Below the pieces are notes generated by a model. That model was not told the DNA's origin. It did not search any database and saw nothing but the letters and a program-made list of their open reading frames with translations. From Diplolepis rosae (Eukaryota > Arthropoda > Insecta > Hymenoptera > Diplolepididae): a stretch of 64,000 bases of DNA. Shown piece by piece: positions 9,377 through 20,913 of this stretch. The DNA lies in assembly GCA_030998225.1 (NCBI GenBank), contig JAPYXD010000604.1:10186001-10250000 (forward strand), read 5' to 3'. Both the position numbers and the translations under genes were made by a program. The number at the start of each line of letters is the position of its first letter. The first letter of the stretch is position 1.

Positions 9377-12333
9377 TGCTACGTTCTGCCCCCGTGCGGT
9401 GAGGCGTAGGTTGTGGATGGAGGGGATTGCGAAAAGGAGAGGCCGCGTTCGGCCGCTGGAGTATGAGCACCACTCGCGCGGTGACACTCCTGGGAGTGTC
9501 AAGGCAACCGACTGATGAGTTTCTTTGTGGAGGGGATAGACCCACGGCTCTTCGGCCGGTTCGTCGGGGCGCGTTCGCCCCGTCTCATCGTTGCTCCAAG
9601 GGCGAGGGGCACAGTAGAGGAGTGTGGGGACTAGGCGGAGAATGAATGAGGGGATCAGGGGATTGATGGCGTGGGGACTAGGCGCGGGGTGAATCCGGCA
9701 CGCTTCTCAGTTGGATATGGGGGTCGCGGCTGCCTGGGGATTCGCAGTCGAGGAGCGTCCCCGGAATAGAATCCAGGAAGTAGCCGATCACGAAGTTCCG
9801 TTCTTCCCGTAATCGGACTACGACCCGGGGGGGACGATCTGGCAGTTCCCGAGGGAGGGGATTCTGGGGATTCCGGGACCGCGTCTGCGGGAACAAGTGG
9901 AATCGGAGATCGCGGGTGAGGCGGCGACGGGCAGCGGTGGATCGGGCGTGACGGTGCCGGACCCTCCTGAGCCGGTCGCGAGGAGATCTCGACGAGGTTC
10001 TCGGGGATGCCCGACGGGTCCCTGGGGTTCCCGGGACGACCTCGCGGAGGTTAGGGTCACGCCGGGGTCGACGAACCCTGAGGGGTGGAAGGGGTCCCCT
10101 CGGGGGCGTGGTAGACCCAAGTGGGAGTGTGGATGGCCGAGGGGTGTCGGCCCTCGCCAGAGGGGGTGGTTTGGAAAACCCTTCGGGTGAGCCTATGGGC
10201 GAAAACTCCAAGGGGATGTCCAGGCAGTCCGGATCCCCGTGGAGGCCTGCGCTCTTGAGGGTCTCTCTCGGTGCCGCGGCGGGAGAAGAATCCCGAGCGG
10301 TAAAGTAACCGGGGTGACGCGGGTTGAAGTTCCTGACGATCGATAGTGCGGCGGTCTCTAACTTCCTTAGGCGCGCGCGGCGTTCCCGCTTCCCTGGGCG
10401 GTTCCTGCCCATGACCTGGAAGAATACATTTCGGTTTTAGATAACTTGTGTGACACGACAAACAACAGGCAATGAGCGGATGCGGTTGCTCCCTGCTTCG
10501 TCCGTCGGTCGGTTCGACGACGACGAATCGTCGTTTCACCGCGGCGTCAGAAGATTGAGGGCAAATAGGGACCACGAGCGCACTACCCGAAATAGAACAT
10601 TGTGTATAAAAATAACGGATCACACAAAACAGAAGAAAATGACGAGTGAGGTCCACGGCACCTCTCCCAACCGTCGGTCGGTTCAACGACAGTGAGCGTC
10701 GTTTCACCGTGGCGTCGGAAGGTTGAGGGGAAAGTCGGACCGAAAACACGATACCCGAAACAAAACACTATACAGAAAAACGAGACACGAGGAAAAAAAA
10801 AAAAAACGGGAAAAGGGATGACCGGTGAGGGCCACAGTACCTCTCTCGACCGTCGGTCGGTTCAACGACGACGAGTCGTCGTCTCACCGTAACGTAGGAA
10901 GATTGAGGGTGTGGGTGATAAACGCGGCACACGATGAGAGAAAGGGGAAAAGGAAACAACCACTTGTGGAATGGAATAATTCACTCACTTTGACCTTTCT
11001 TTTCGTCCTTTAATTCAAAGCCCTACACTAGTCCGGTACTTGGACGTCGGTTTGTAGTTGAAATCAGTGCGGAGACGGTGATCGGAGACAACTTCGTTTT
11101 TCCTCAATTTGCGGTGACCGCGTGGTCACTATAGACGGACGTCTGCTCGTTTCAACTCGCGTGGGCCCGTGGCGCCCGTGAGAAAACGTGCCGAGTGGTG
11201 GGGATGTCATGTGCTCTCTCCTACCGCCTCTCCGTGTCTCGCGCGGCGCATGAAGTTTAATGTTACTAACTTCACTAAATTAATTATTATAAAGAACGAC
11301 AGTAATAAGAAAGTTTACAGGAATAATCTTAATGATGAATTTATAACAAAGTGTCTGAAAACTCCTACTAAATTAATTACGTAAAAATAGAATGTCATCA
11401 AATATTCTTACTAGCTTAATTATTACAGGGATGAGTATAAAGTTGAAGAAAAAATCTAAATCTGATCATTGTGTTATAGTTATTACATTTAACATTAAAT
11501 TTAACTTAGTATTAACTTATCCTAGTATTATTATTACTATTATATCGCAACTAAAACAAAACCTATAGCTATAATCGGATTCTCTAAAAAAGAGGGTCCT
11601 ACTTCAGTTCGCCGCTGAGGATAATTTCTTAAGGGGAAAGGAGAAAAACAAACATTTAAATAGCATGAAATAAATAAACATAAAACAAAACGCGTATAAT
11701 TAGAATATAATTTCGTCAGCCCAGCCACAGGAGCACAAAGGACAGATGACAATAGCGTTGGTTGAAAAGAGAGAACGAGGGAAGAGGGGGAAGGGGCTAG
11801 CGCCGAAGTGATAGAAGTACAAGGTTTGGAGAGTGCGTTAGCAAGAGAGAGTAAGGGTCTAACTGTACCGAGCCTATGAATAGGAGACCCGAGTGCGTAG
11901 ACAAAAGAGCGGGCAATTAAGTTTATGCAGGGTTATACTGGGCTGGCTGCCAGATGCAAAGAAAAGCTTAAAAGTTTAAATTGTATAAAATTTCCCAATG
12001 AGGTATATTGACCCATGTTTTCGAAAGGTCGCAATTGAGCCTGGTCAATAGACGCTTTTCAGCGTCTACTTTACTAACCCTATTATTTCATTTGGAAATT
12101 CCAAGATTTTTTCAATAGCTGAGCAATTTAAAACTGGAAAGGGTCGTCTTGAGAGGAGATTGGAATCCAACTTTCAGTCTCTTTTATTACTTGATTTATT
12201 AGCTATATGAAATTGTTTCAGGGATAAGCCTTAGCAGCTGCGAACTAGAGAGTAAATTTTAAATCCTCTCACCGTCCCAAATTTGGTTAAATTCTTTTGT
12301 CGAATTATATTTATACGACCGTGGCGTGTATCA
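9377..12333 (-). repeat. 5' LTR of the Gypsy element (2957 bp)
   Basis: This LTR precedes gag in element orientation and so would carry the active promoter. Ends are TG and CA. It holds three tandem-repeat units, against two in the other LTR. That accounts for nearly all of the length difference, with otherwise very few base differences. Minus-strand frames of 244 codons (9678-10412) and 230 codons (10057-10749) mirror those in the 3' LTR. At nearly 3 kb it is long for a Ty3/Gypsy element. Confidence 0.95.
10502..10945. repeat. LTR tandem repeat, three units
   Basis: CCGTCGGTCGGTT starts at 10502, 10671 and 10850 (periods 169 and 179). The third block contains a short perfect inverted word, CGACGACGAGTCGTCG. 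Units are diverged from one another, so the array is older than this insertion, and the 3' LTR lost the third unit. Confidence 0.85.
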
Positions 12334-12337
12334 GTAC
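12334..12337. other. Target-site duplication (right), GTAC
   Basis: Identical to 1087-1090 and immediately follows the terminal CA of the LTR. It confirms both LTR boundaries. Confidence 0.85.
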
Positions 12338-13139
12338 TCTTAATAATGTGAAAGCCATCAAAATTATCTTAGAAATTAGTCTGGAATGAAGTCGTTCCGT
12401 TAAATTTTGAAGAAATTATTGCAAAAAAAGTCCAAATTTCAATGTTTTCTTAAATTTTAAATAACTTTCGAAACAATCAACATTTTTTAATGTTCTTAAG
12501 CTCATTTTAAAATTAAGATTCTACAGAATCGCAGTAAATTTTCATTATAAATCTATAATTTTATTCTTGCATAACGCAGAGTTTAAATTGTAACAAAAAA
12601 GTAGGGAAATTTCGAAAACATTTCATGTGTAGGTAAATCATAATAAAGATCATATGAATATATTTTTTGAAGGAATTCGATACAAAATTCATGATTATTT
12701 GTTTTATATATCTTATAAAAATGTTTTTATCAGGAAAAGCAATATTGGAATTTTTCAAACTTTAATTTGAACTTTAACCTTGAGCAGTATGTAAGAAAAT
12801 AATTACACATCAATTCCAAGAATTTTGTTCGATTTTGTAGAGATTTAGCTTTAAAATTAGTCCAAGAACATTAAAAACTGTTGATTATTTCGAAAGTTAT
12901 TTAAAATTTAAGAAAGCATTGAAATTTTGACTTTTCTGTAATAATTTCTTCACAAGTTAAAAAAACGAATCCATGATGTGCTCATTTTATGAAGAATTTT
13001 GATAGCTTTGAATTTAATTGAGAGAATAAATTTTTTCACTCACATAATTATCACAAATTATCGAAAAACAGGTGGTCCCACAATTCTGACCGGTACTGTA
13101 GTTTTCTTAAGATTATAGCCTAAATCTGTGATATTTAAT

Positions 13140-13260
13140 TTGGCATGGGGTCGGTTTAGTTACTAATTATTTATGTCGTAAAAAACATAAACATCTAAAA
13201 GGCAAACGTTTCGGCCACAAATGGGCCCCCTCTTCAGTGCCAACAATTTTAATTTGCATT
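13140..13260 (-). repeat. Possible Penelope-like element end with a hammerhead-type core
   Basis: On the minus strand CTGAAGA (13237-13231) is followed by GGGGGCCCATTTGTGGCC and then GAAAC (13212-13208). That is the order CUGANGA, stem II, GAAA of hammerhead ribozymes, which are known from the terminal repeats of Penelope-like retroelements. Stem II has GGCC against GGCC with three extra G residues. A convincing stem III and cleavage triplet are not seen, so it may be decayed or a coincidence. No reverse transcriptase frame accompanies it. Confidence 0.35.
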
Positions 13261-16200
13261 AAAAATAAAACTTATACACTAGACAGGCAAAATCTATCCA
13301 AACTTAATAATTATTTTGTTTTTTTGGTTTTTTTTCCATTTTTTTTATACAATTTTATTCAAAAAATAGAATATATCACTGTGGGTCAATATAACAAAAG
13401 ACATGTGCAGGAAAATGTCAAGATGCAATTATAGCCTAACCCTGTAGAATATTTAGGCATATTATTATATTATTAGTGAAAAGGTGCAAAATGAAATTGA
13501 AAAATACAAAATAATTAAAAATGAATTATTCGTTTTTAACGGTAGCAAAACGTACTCAAACGTCCAATACAACTCCTCATGGATGCAATAAAGTTTCTTA
13601 AATCTCAACGACGCACTTGAGAACCAGAACTTTTGATAGTTTTATGAGTCTATATATATACATATTCCGTTACATACCCAGAATACAAAAGTGGTTTCTT
13701 TCGAATGGAAACAGATCTTAAGGGAGAAATGCTAAACGCTTGTCTGAAGATCGTAAGATAAATTCTCTCTTACCAATTTCAGGGCTCCATGAACTTATCG
13801 TTTGAAACTTATAAGAATTCTGATTTTATCCTTGAAATACGACAGAAGCAGAGGAAAGAAGTCGTATCGACGGTCTAAGAATTATGTGTAGGAAGAAAAA
13901 GGAAGAATTGAAGGGAAAGAAGTCGTTTCCGAGATCGACTGATATCTAATCTCGGTTTGTTCAAGAGTTTTAGGAACTTTTAATCTACAATCGTTCGCTT
14001 TAAAATTCCCCTAAATGAAATATATCGTGAGGCGGTAGCTTTGAAAAGTTAGAAATATATAAAACACTAAGTAAGCTTGCAATTAGTTATCCGAGCTAAT
14101 TTTCGCATTAGCAATCAGATTTTAATTTGACCTTTGAAAAGCTTTTTAGTCAAGAAGTAATGTTTTTTTGTCTGTTATGAAAATGTGGAAAAATTACGAA
14201 TTTGCTTTAAATATTTTAATTAATAGTTATCTGAGATGTTAGTACATCTTATTTTATTAGACATTCCATATAATTTTTGGTATGTTTAGTACTTTTTTTT
14301 AAGAAGATTTTTGGGGGTTTTGAAACATTCCAGCGACATTATGTATTTTCAAATTAAAAATTTCTTGTTTTTTGGGCATTTTATTGACATTTTTTGACTT
14401 CGAATAACTTTTTTGTTTTTTAACCAATTGTCATGATTCTTTTTTTATTTTGTTCCTTACAATGTGTAGCAGCTTTTTGAGTATGGAAAATAAGGTAACA
14501 CGATTGAAAAAAAGGTAACAAATAAAATAAAAAATATTCCAAAATATAAAAAAAATGTTTATAGTTATTTTTTTTAGCTAGCGTGCTTTTCATACCAAAA
14601 AAAACCTCAAAACCCTCAAAACCTTTCCTAATAATGATACTAAACATAAAAAAATTATATAGCAAATGTATAAATATATATAATATAGCTTTTTTTTGAG
14701 ATAAAGATTCTCTAGAACTAGTCGACATCCAATTTTTAGAAATCATTTTTTTAGGGCCCAGTATCATTTTTAGTATGTCATACTGTAAAACTATCGTGAA
14801 AATTTATTTCCCTGGACATCGGAGTAAAAAACTTTTACGTCTCTGGTCCTTTCAATTTATACCGGATGAGTCGACTGGTGTATCTCACGGCATTGGATAT
14901 TGAATCATAGACAATTTTAGTTCTTCGATTCCTCTGAGACTTATTTCATCGTAGCGTCAACTCCTTATGACAAAAACGTTACTCTCGGTAACATCTACGT
15001 TCACACTTTGCACTTTTATTCAAAGGGAATAAGAAATTGTAAAGATCAATAAAAAGTAATGTAATTCCAAAAAAGTTACCCTAGAAATATTTTTGGTTTT
15101 GAATCGGTTTTCCCGCATAGATGAATTCAGAAAAAAATGAGGTGAAGTTCAAATCAATACTGAATTAATGAAATACTGTGTCCTTGGAGCATTGCAAACT
15201 GCGAAGGTTCAGAATTTCAAATCACCTGAATAAATCTGCTTGCATTAAAAAGTGTATCATGATTGAAACCGCTATTAAGGCACTTTTTGGGTGACCCTTT
15301 TCGATTTTAGTCTCTCGATTTTTTAACCCTGATGAAGCTTGGGGAACTTTTATTGTGAATAACGAGCTCGCGTGATTCTGATTCAAACACCTTTCTCTAA
15401 CAATAAATTCACTTTTTGAAATAATCTTTGATAAAATTTGCATGCTGTAGCGATTTGATATAAAATCTTCCATGACTTCTTTGCTTTTTTGAAACGTGAT
15501 AAAAGTAATTTATCATGTTGCTCGCTAACTGAATGAGAAAGCATTGATCAATGACGAAAGTAATTGTGACAGTGTTTGATACCTTGTATATTCATTAATG
15601 CTTTATATTTTTTTTAAGTAATTTATGTATAATTTTTATATTATAGAATTTTCTAAAAATATTAAAGTTATTAAAAAATAGTGTAATTCTTGAAATAATT
15701 ATTTTAATGATTTTATATTTTTTCTGTATTGTAGATTTTATTGGGGTAATTTGATGAAGGATTATCCGGATTGTTTTATTTCTGAGTAATTCTTTTCTAT
15801 TTCTTTGTCTGGAATTAGATCTAGAAATACTTTCTTCTTCATACGACGAGGCTGGTCGTTCCGAAGCTTTATTTTCTACTTTCTTTCACTTCCCCCTCTG
15901 CACGTGCTCCCACTCTCAATAAATAATGACCTTAGTGCAAATACGATCGACTATGGGTAGATGAGATGAGCTGCTGGTAATTTCTCTACAATCAATTTCT
16001 AATTTCAAATTTTTACTTTAATATTTATTCAAATTCATCTGTGACTTTTTAAAGTCTTTCCAATTGTGTTCAAGATAGAATTGAACAAATCTGTTTCCTT
16101 AATTAAATTTCAACTCAAAATAATTGTAATTTGTTAGTTAGATTAATAAGAGTAAGTTGTCAATATAGGAACTGTTGTTGTTTGTACTAAATGTAATTAG

Positions 16201-17990
16201 AGAACTCATCACCGAGGACAGAAATAAAACGACTAGTTCAGAAATAAAGGTTGACTTTTCTTTTTGTCACCTTTTCAAGTTTCTATCTGAAATTAACTTA
16301 CTTTCAAAATAACATTATTTATTAAATTAATTTCTCAAATTTTTGTTAATTTATGAATCCACTCATTTTATTTATGAAAAGATTCTTTTCAATTCTACTT
16401 GTTGAACTTTTTTCCAATTTTTTTGTGATTGGATTAATAAATTTTGTATATTGTGTAGTTTCTATAAAAATTATTGAGAATTTTTAAATTAAGTGTTTCA
16501 CTTAAAGAGCTGTTGTTTTTCAAGGTTTAATAAAATGACAATTAATTATAGGGAGGTTGAAAAAATCATCTGAAATGTCGGATAACTATTAATTAACAAA
16601 TGATTTTGATCCAAACTACTTTTTTCTAAGGAATGTATTCTTCTTGGCGAAATTTTCGGGAAAGAATACAATTTGAACCAATCAGAAGAGATTTTTGAAC
16701 ATCGTTTGGTATGAATCTGAGCTTGGGTTAATTCGGATTTATTCGCAATTGTTTGTTTTTTCTAAAATACATTGAAATTAGTTTTTATTCTATTTTCTCT
16801 GGTTTCTAAAAAACCTTATTTAGTTTGAGGTTATGTTAAGAGGTCGACCCTTCTTAAGTTGCATATAGCTTGCTTTACTTGAAATTTATGTGTCTGGTAC
16901 TTGAAAAAGAAGTTTTTAATTAAAAATGTTTACAAGAATATAAACAAGAACATCGAGTTGAGAAGTTTCAAATATCGAACGTTACGAGGTGGTACACTTT
17001 TAATGAAACAATCTCTGATGGAGTAAAAATCTGACATGAGAAAGTGAATTTGGAGGCATTGTATAAAAAAGTCTAAAAATAAATTCATCTGGGTTCATTA
17101 GAATTCGAAGGAAATGAATTTTGACTGAAAAAAAAATTTATTTTTTGGAACTAAGTAAAAAGAAATATTAGCAAATAGAAAAATAGTCAATTAAAATGGA
17201 TAAATTTATTCAAACTTTCATATTCAATAATAAAAAATTAAAGTGAATAAAAAATAATAAAAAATATGCTTTAAAAATTGATGTTCTCTACCGAAAATAG
17301 AATTAAAAAGCCCGTAAAATCAGTTCTTTCCTGTGATCCATAAAATTATATACATGTAAAAAAAAACAATTTAGTCAGAAAATAATATAAAAATATTTTT
17401 ATTGCTTTTCGAAATTATATCATAAAGAAGGTAATTTTTGTATTCCAATAGCAAAAAACATAAAAGAGTTTATAAAGCGGAAATTACATTTTTTCATGGA
17501 GTGAACTCAGATACTTTTTCCACTTCATAATTCAAGTTTTTGTACTATGTGCTCATTAAAATCCTATAGCTGTTTATAAAATTTTTCAATTATTTCAGGC
17601 AATTTTCAATTGAAGTGTGCCCTTTCTGCAGTTGAAGTATTTGATATACTTTAAAAAGACTTTAATTAAATGCTCAACTTATCGTTATTAATTTGACTGA
17701 GAAATTGGCTATACATAATAGCGTTCTTATACGGAAAAAAATTTCGGAAATCTTTTTTCACAATTTCTAAGAGATTATTTTCCTTTTGAATTGGATGATA
17801 ACTATATCCTCAAGGGATTTCCCTTACATCTTTTTTAAAAGTTTGTCAATCTTCCCTAAAGTTCTGGTAATGAATTAGAAAAAAATGTACGAATATCTGC
17901 AAAAATTTTGCAATTTTAGGAAGCATTTTTAAAAACTCATACAGAGAATTCTAAACATTTCAATAAATAATCAGAATCAGAAATGAGTCT
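13261..17990. other. AT-rich DNA without a recognised gene
   Basis: About 4.7 kb with only short, low-complexity open frames (longest 115 codons at 14420-14767, Phe/Ile/Lys-rich and not protein-like). No repeat ends with target duplications were identified. It may be intron or intergenic DNA. Confidence 0.6.
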
Positions 17991-17991
17991 A

Positions 17992-18966
17992 CTCTCTAAA
18001 TCTGAATCAGTCAAAATCTACTAGAGTAATCAGTGAAATTTGACTGATTCAAACAGCTAAAAAGAGGTTACTGTGAAAAATTCACTGATTAAACAGGTCT
18101 ACATCGTTTTGTTATAGAGTAGCTGAGGTACATTTCCGAAGTAATTTTTGGCGTAGAAACCAAATCCGGGCTCATAATTGCTCCATCACGTCAGGTTTTC
18201 GAGTAATCCTAACCTAAAAGTGCGAAAAACACGGTTTTGAGCATCAATAACTTCGCGAATTTTCATTATTTTTTAAATATGACAAAACCATCAAAAAGAG
18301 CCACTTTTCAGCTTTCCATTACACTATTTACATGTATTATTTTAATTTTTTTAACCGGAGATATCGCCGATTGAAAAAAAAATTGCAGGTTTCTCAATGA
18401 TCGATATATGGCGGGAAAAAATGATAGGACTTAAAATTTGTTTTTTCCTTCTTATTTCTGATGAACACTGACCGATTGTTCATACTATGCCTCCTTCATC
18501 AGAAATAAGAAGGAAAAAACAAATTTGATGTCCTATTATTTCTTCCCGCCATATACCGGTCATTGCGAAACCTGCAATTTTTTTTTTTTAATCGTCGATA
18601 TCTCCAATTAAAAAAATAAAAATAATACATGTAAATAGTGAAATAGAAAGCTGAAAAGTGGCTCTTTTTGATGGTTTTCTCATATTTAAAAAATAATGAA
18701 AATTCGCGAAGTTATTGATGCTCAAAACCGTGTTTTTCGCACTTTTAGGTTAGGATTACTCGAAAACCTGACGTGATGGAGCAATTATGAGCCCGGATTT
18801 GGTTTCTACGCCAAAATTACTTTGGAAATGACTATCCGTATTTCTATAACAATCACAACCTCATATTTTGTAGACCTGTGTTACTTTAATAAAAATTAAC
18901 TGATTTGTCATTGAAAAATATTTTTTACTGATGAATCAGTGGCATTTTGACTGATTTTGATTTATA
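17992..18966. mobile_element. AATCAGT-word MITE, copy 1, interrupted by a foldback element
   Basis: Starts CTCTCTAAATCTGAATCAGT after TA and ends with the inverted TTTTGACTGATTTTGATT before TA. The interior consists of AATCAGTGAAA words in both orientations. It is split by the 18091-18892 palindrome. Five sister copies lie at 31080, 34017, 60754, 61748 and 62725. TA flanks and inverted ends suggest an IS630-Tc1-mariner-dependent MITE. Confidence 0.7.
18091..18892. mobile_element. Long palindrome (foldback) inserted in the MITE
   Basis: Two arms of roughly 370 bases are near-perfect inverted copies around a centre of about 30 bases near 18466-18494. For example AAAGAGCCACTTTTCAGCTT near 18295 is matched in reverse near 18655. 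Outer ends read ACAGGTCTACA and TGTAGACCTGT. It encodes nothing visible. It separates the two halves of the surrounding AATCAGT element, so it inserted later. Confidence 0.8.
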
Positions 18967-19510
18967 TTCAATTTTATTCATTTGATTGTAATATCTAAGC
19001 TATTAAATCTTAAATATTAGAGCAGAATATCTATTTTTTCCCATGCATCAATAGTTGTATACTTGAAACTTATTGTGGAGTGTAGTTAAGTATATTTAGT
19101 GGTGCATCGAGTGAAATACTGAAACAAGTATACATATGTGAAAGGGACCGCCCATCGTAAAATGTAAGATAAAGGGCAGCCACGTAAACAAACTGGGCGA
19201 GCTCGTAAACGAGAAATAGACGTAAGTTTATAACGTTCTTCGCGAGAGAAGGACTAGAGGAGAATACACTCGGCTTTACCCTCCCGATCAATAGCTACAG
19301 GTGGCAGCCATTTCCTAACCAACAGCACCAGCAACGGCTATATGTCCTCGTCCCTAGACACTCCGTTTTCCCGACCCTGCCGACACATGCGAGTAAGAAG
19401 AGACATCATAAATAATAAACCTTATAAAACGACAAACGTAGTCCTACGTAAACGAAACTAAAAAGCATCTTTCAAAGTACTTTAACTTTTCAAGCACTCG
19501 AGATTCATTT
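18967..19510. other. Unique-looking segment, somewhat GC-richer, no gene recognised
   Basis: Positions 19120-19400 are less AT-rich and less repetitive than the surroundings (for example AACCAACAGCACCAGCAACG). Only a 73-codon minus frame (19070-19291) is open and it is not convincing. It could be an exon, a regulatory region or simply single-copy DNA. Confidence 0.4.
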
Positions 19511-19723
19511 CCCATGCAGACATTTTTCCGTGGCCCAGATCAGGCCTTGACATGGCGAACCCAGAATTGGCATGATCGGGCTCTGGTCTGGTTCGACGTT
19601 CCATTTCAGAGTAGAGCAAGGTCAGGAAATTCCTGCACGGGGTATTTCAAGTTTATTGATTTTTATAAAACCACTAAGTATTTCATTAAATATAATTCTC
19701 TGTGCTAGAAGGTACTGCATGGG
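19511..19723. mobile_element. Short element with CCCATGCAG ends and GGCCCAG words
   Basis: CCCATGCAG at 19511 is inverted as CTGCATGGG ending at 19723. The interior near 19535-19600 has GGCCCAGATCAGGC, GGGCTCTGGTCTGG and similar inverted words, as in the CCCA-ended elements at 30723, 48709 and 53551. No clear target duplication. Confidence 0.4.
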
Positions 19724-20913
19724 GAATTTTCCAGATTGAAGACAAAAGAATAAAGCAGGTTATTTCTATTTTTAGTCTTTATTCTAGTTAAAGGGGAATT
19801 TGGAAATTGAATCCCTATTGTGGCTTTTTTAATCGTGGCTTTAATTAACGGTGACTTTTTCCAGAATTTTAACATTTACTACATCCATTTTTACAGCTTT
19901 CATGCGGAATGGTTTCAAATTCTGATTGAGAATGAGGAGAATTTTCAAATTTTCTGCTTTAGCCTCATTTCAGAATTCAATTATGTGGCATTAGATTTCA
20001 GAGAAACTATTTCCAATTTTAAAAATACCATACTAGGGAAAAGGTTTAATTATTTCTTGCGGTTTTGACAATTGATGTTATATTTTGATTTATCTCTTTA
20101 GTTAAAAATACATTTTTTTAAGTTTTTTAAAACTATTTTTCAGAATTAATGAAAATTGATATTAATCGATTATAAGAGGATTGAAAATTATGAATTCAAG
20201 AATGTTGTGACAATTATGCCAGATATGACAAAATTTCCCTACATGAACAACATGAAAACTTTCTTCATTGAGTAGAAAAGGTATTTTTTCCCAGGCACAG
20301 TTTACTAAGTAGATAAAGTACTGCAAAGAAAGCCACCCGACTTTCCCGCCTGAGACACCTTTTCTACTGAAATAAGAAAAAACTGGTGGCAGAATTCGAA
20401 GAAAAATGTATATATGGACCAAATTCGCCAATACAATGTCTTTTCATTCGATACTATCCTTAATTTGATTTATACAATTCTAAAAAATATGTAGCTAATT
20501 TAAGTAGACACGGCATTGCATGATCAGACGTATTATTCAAATTAATTCTTACATTGTTAGAAATTTCAGTATCAATCTCCAATAATATATTATGGAAGTT
20601 TTTTTCAGTGACGAATTTGAAATTCAAAACACTTTAATCTTAGAAAAGTCAAAATTTATTTTAATACATTGTTATTAAAAGTGACGGAAATTTGAAATAC
20701 AAACATATTGTAATGGTAATCTTTATTTTGCCCAATTAGCACCCCTTTAGCACCAAATTTACACCAGAAGTTTTAAGTATCACAGGAATACTTTACGAAA
20801 TTTATATTCAAAGCAATTATTACGAGCACCAGACCGTATAAAACAAACCCAATCAAAACTTGAAATAATTAAAGAAAAGGGTTCAGAGACAAAAAAAATG
20901 AAATCAGATATTT
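19724..20913. other. AT-rich DNA without a recognised gene
   Basis: Two open frames (19820-20068 plus, 20162-20431 minus) are short, Phe/Ile-rich and lack gene-like signals. Nothing else was identified. Confidence 0.5.

Larger units (their letters stand above)
1091..12333 (-). mobile_element. Ty3/Gypsy LTR retrotransposon, long-LTR, recent but defective
   Basis: Complete element of about 11.2 kb on the minus strand. It has two near-identical LTRs with TG...CA ends, a GTAC duplication, a primer-binding site next to the right-hand (5') LTR, a polypurine tract next to the left-hand (3') LTR, and gag then protease-RT-RNase H-integrase in Ty3/Gypsy order. No envelope gene lies between integrase and the 3' LTR. 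It is far more GC-rich than the host DNA around it. Gag and pol carry several lesions described in their own entries, so this copy is probably not autonomous. High LTR identity indicates a recent insertion into an older Tc1-like element. Confidence 0.95.
1002..13098. mobile_element. Tc1/mariner-like non-autonomous element, copy 1, split by the LTR retrotransposon
   Basis: The left end (1002-1090) and right end (12334-13098) are inverted: CCGGTCAGAATTGTGGGACC at 1008 reappears as its reverse complement ending at 13093, and similarity continues inward. TA flanks both ends (1000-1001, 13099-13100), as expected for the IS630-Tc1-mariner superfamily. Removing the retrotransposon rejoins sequence that matches the second copy at 37158-39350. 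No transposase frame is visible, so it would depend on an enzyme made elsewhere. The superfamily call rests on ends and TA flanks only. Confidence 0.7.

Noticed and set aside
14420..14767. 115-codon minus ORF
   Set aside because: Low-complexity Phe/Ile/Lys-rich translation of AT-rich DNA with no promoter or splice signals.
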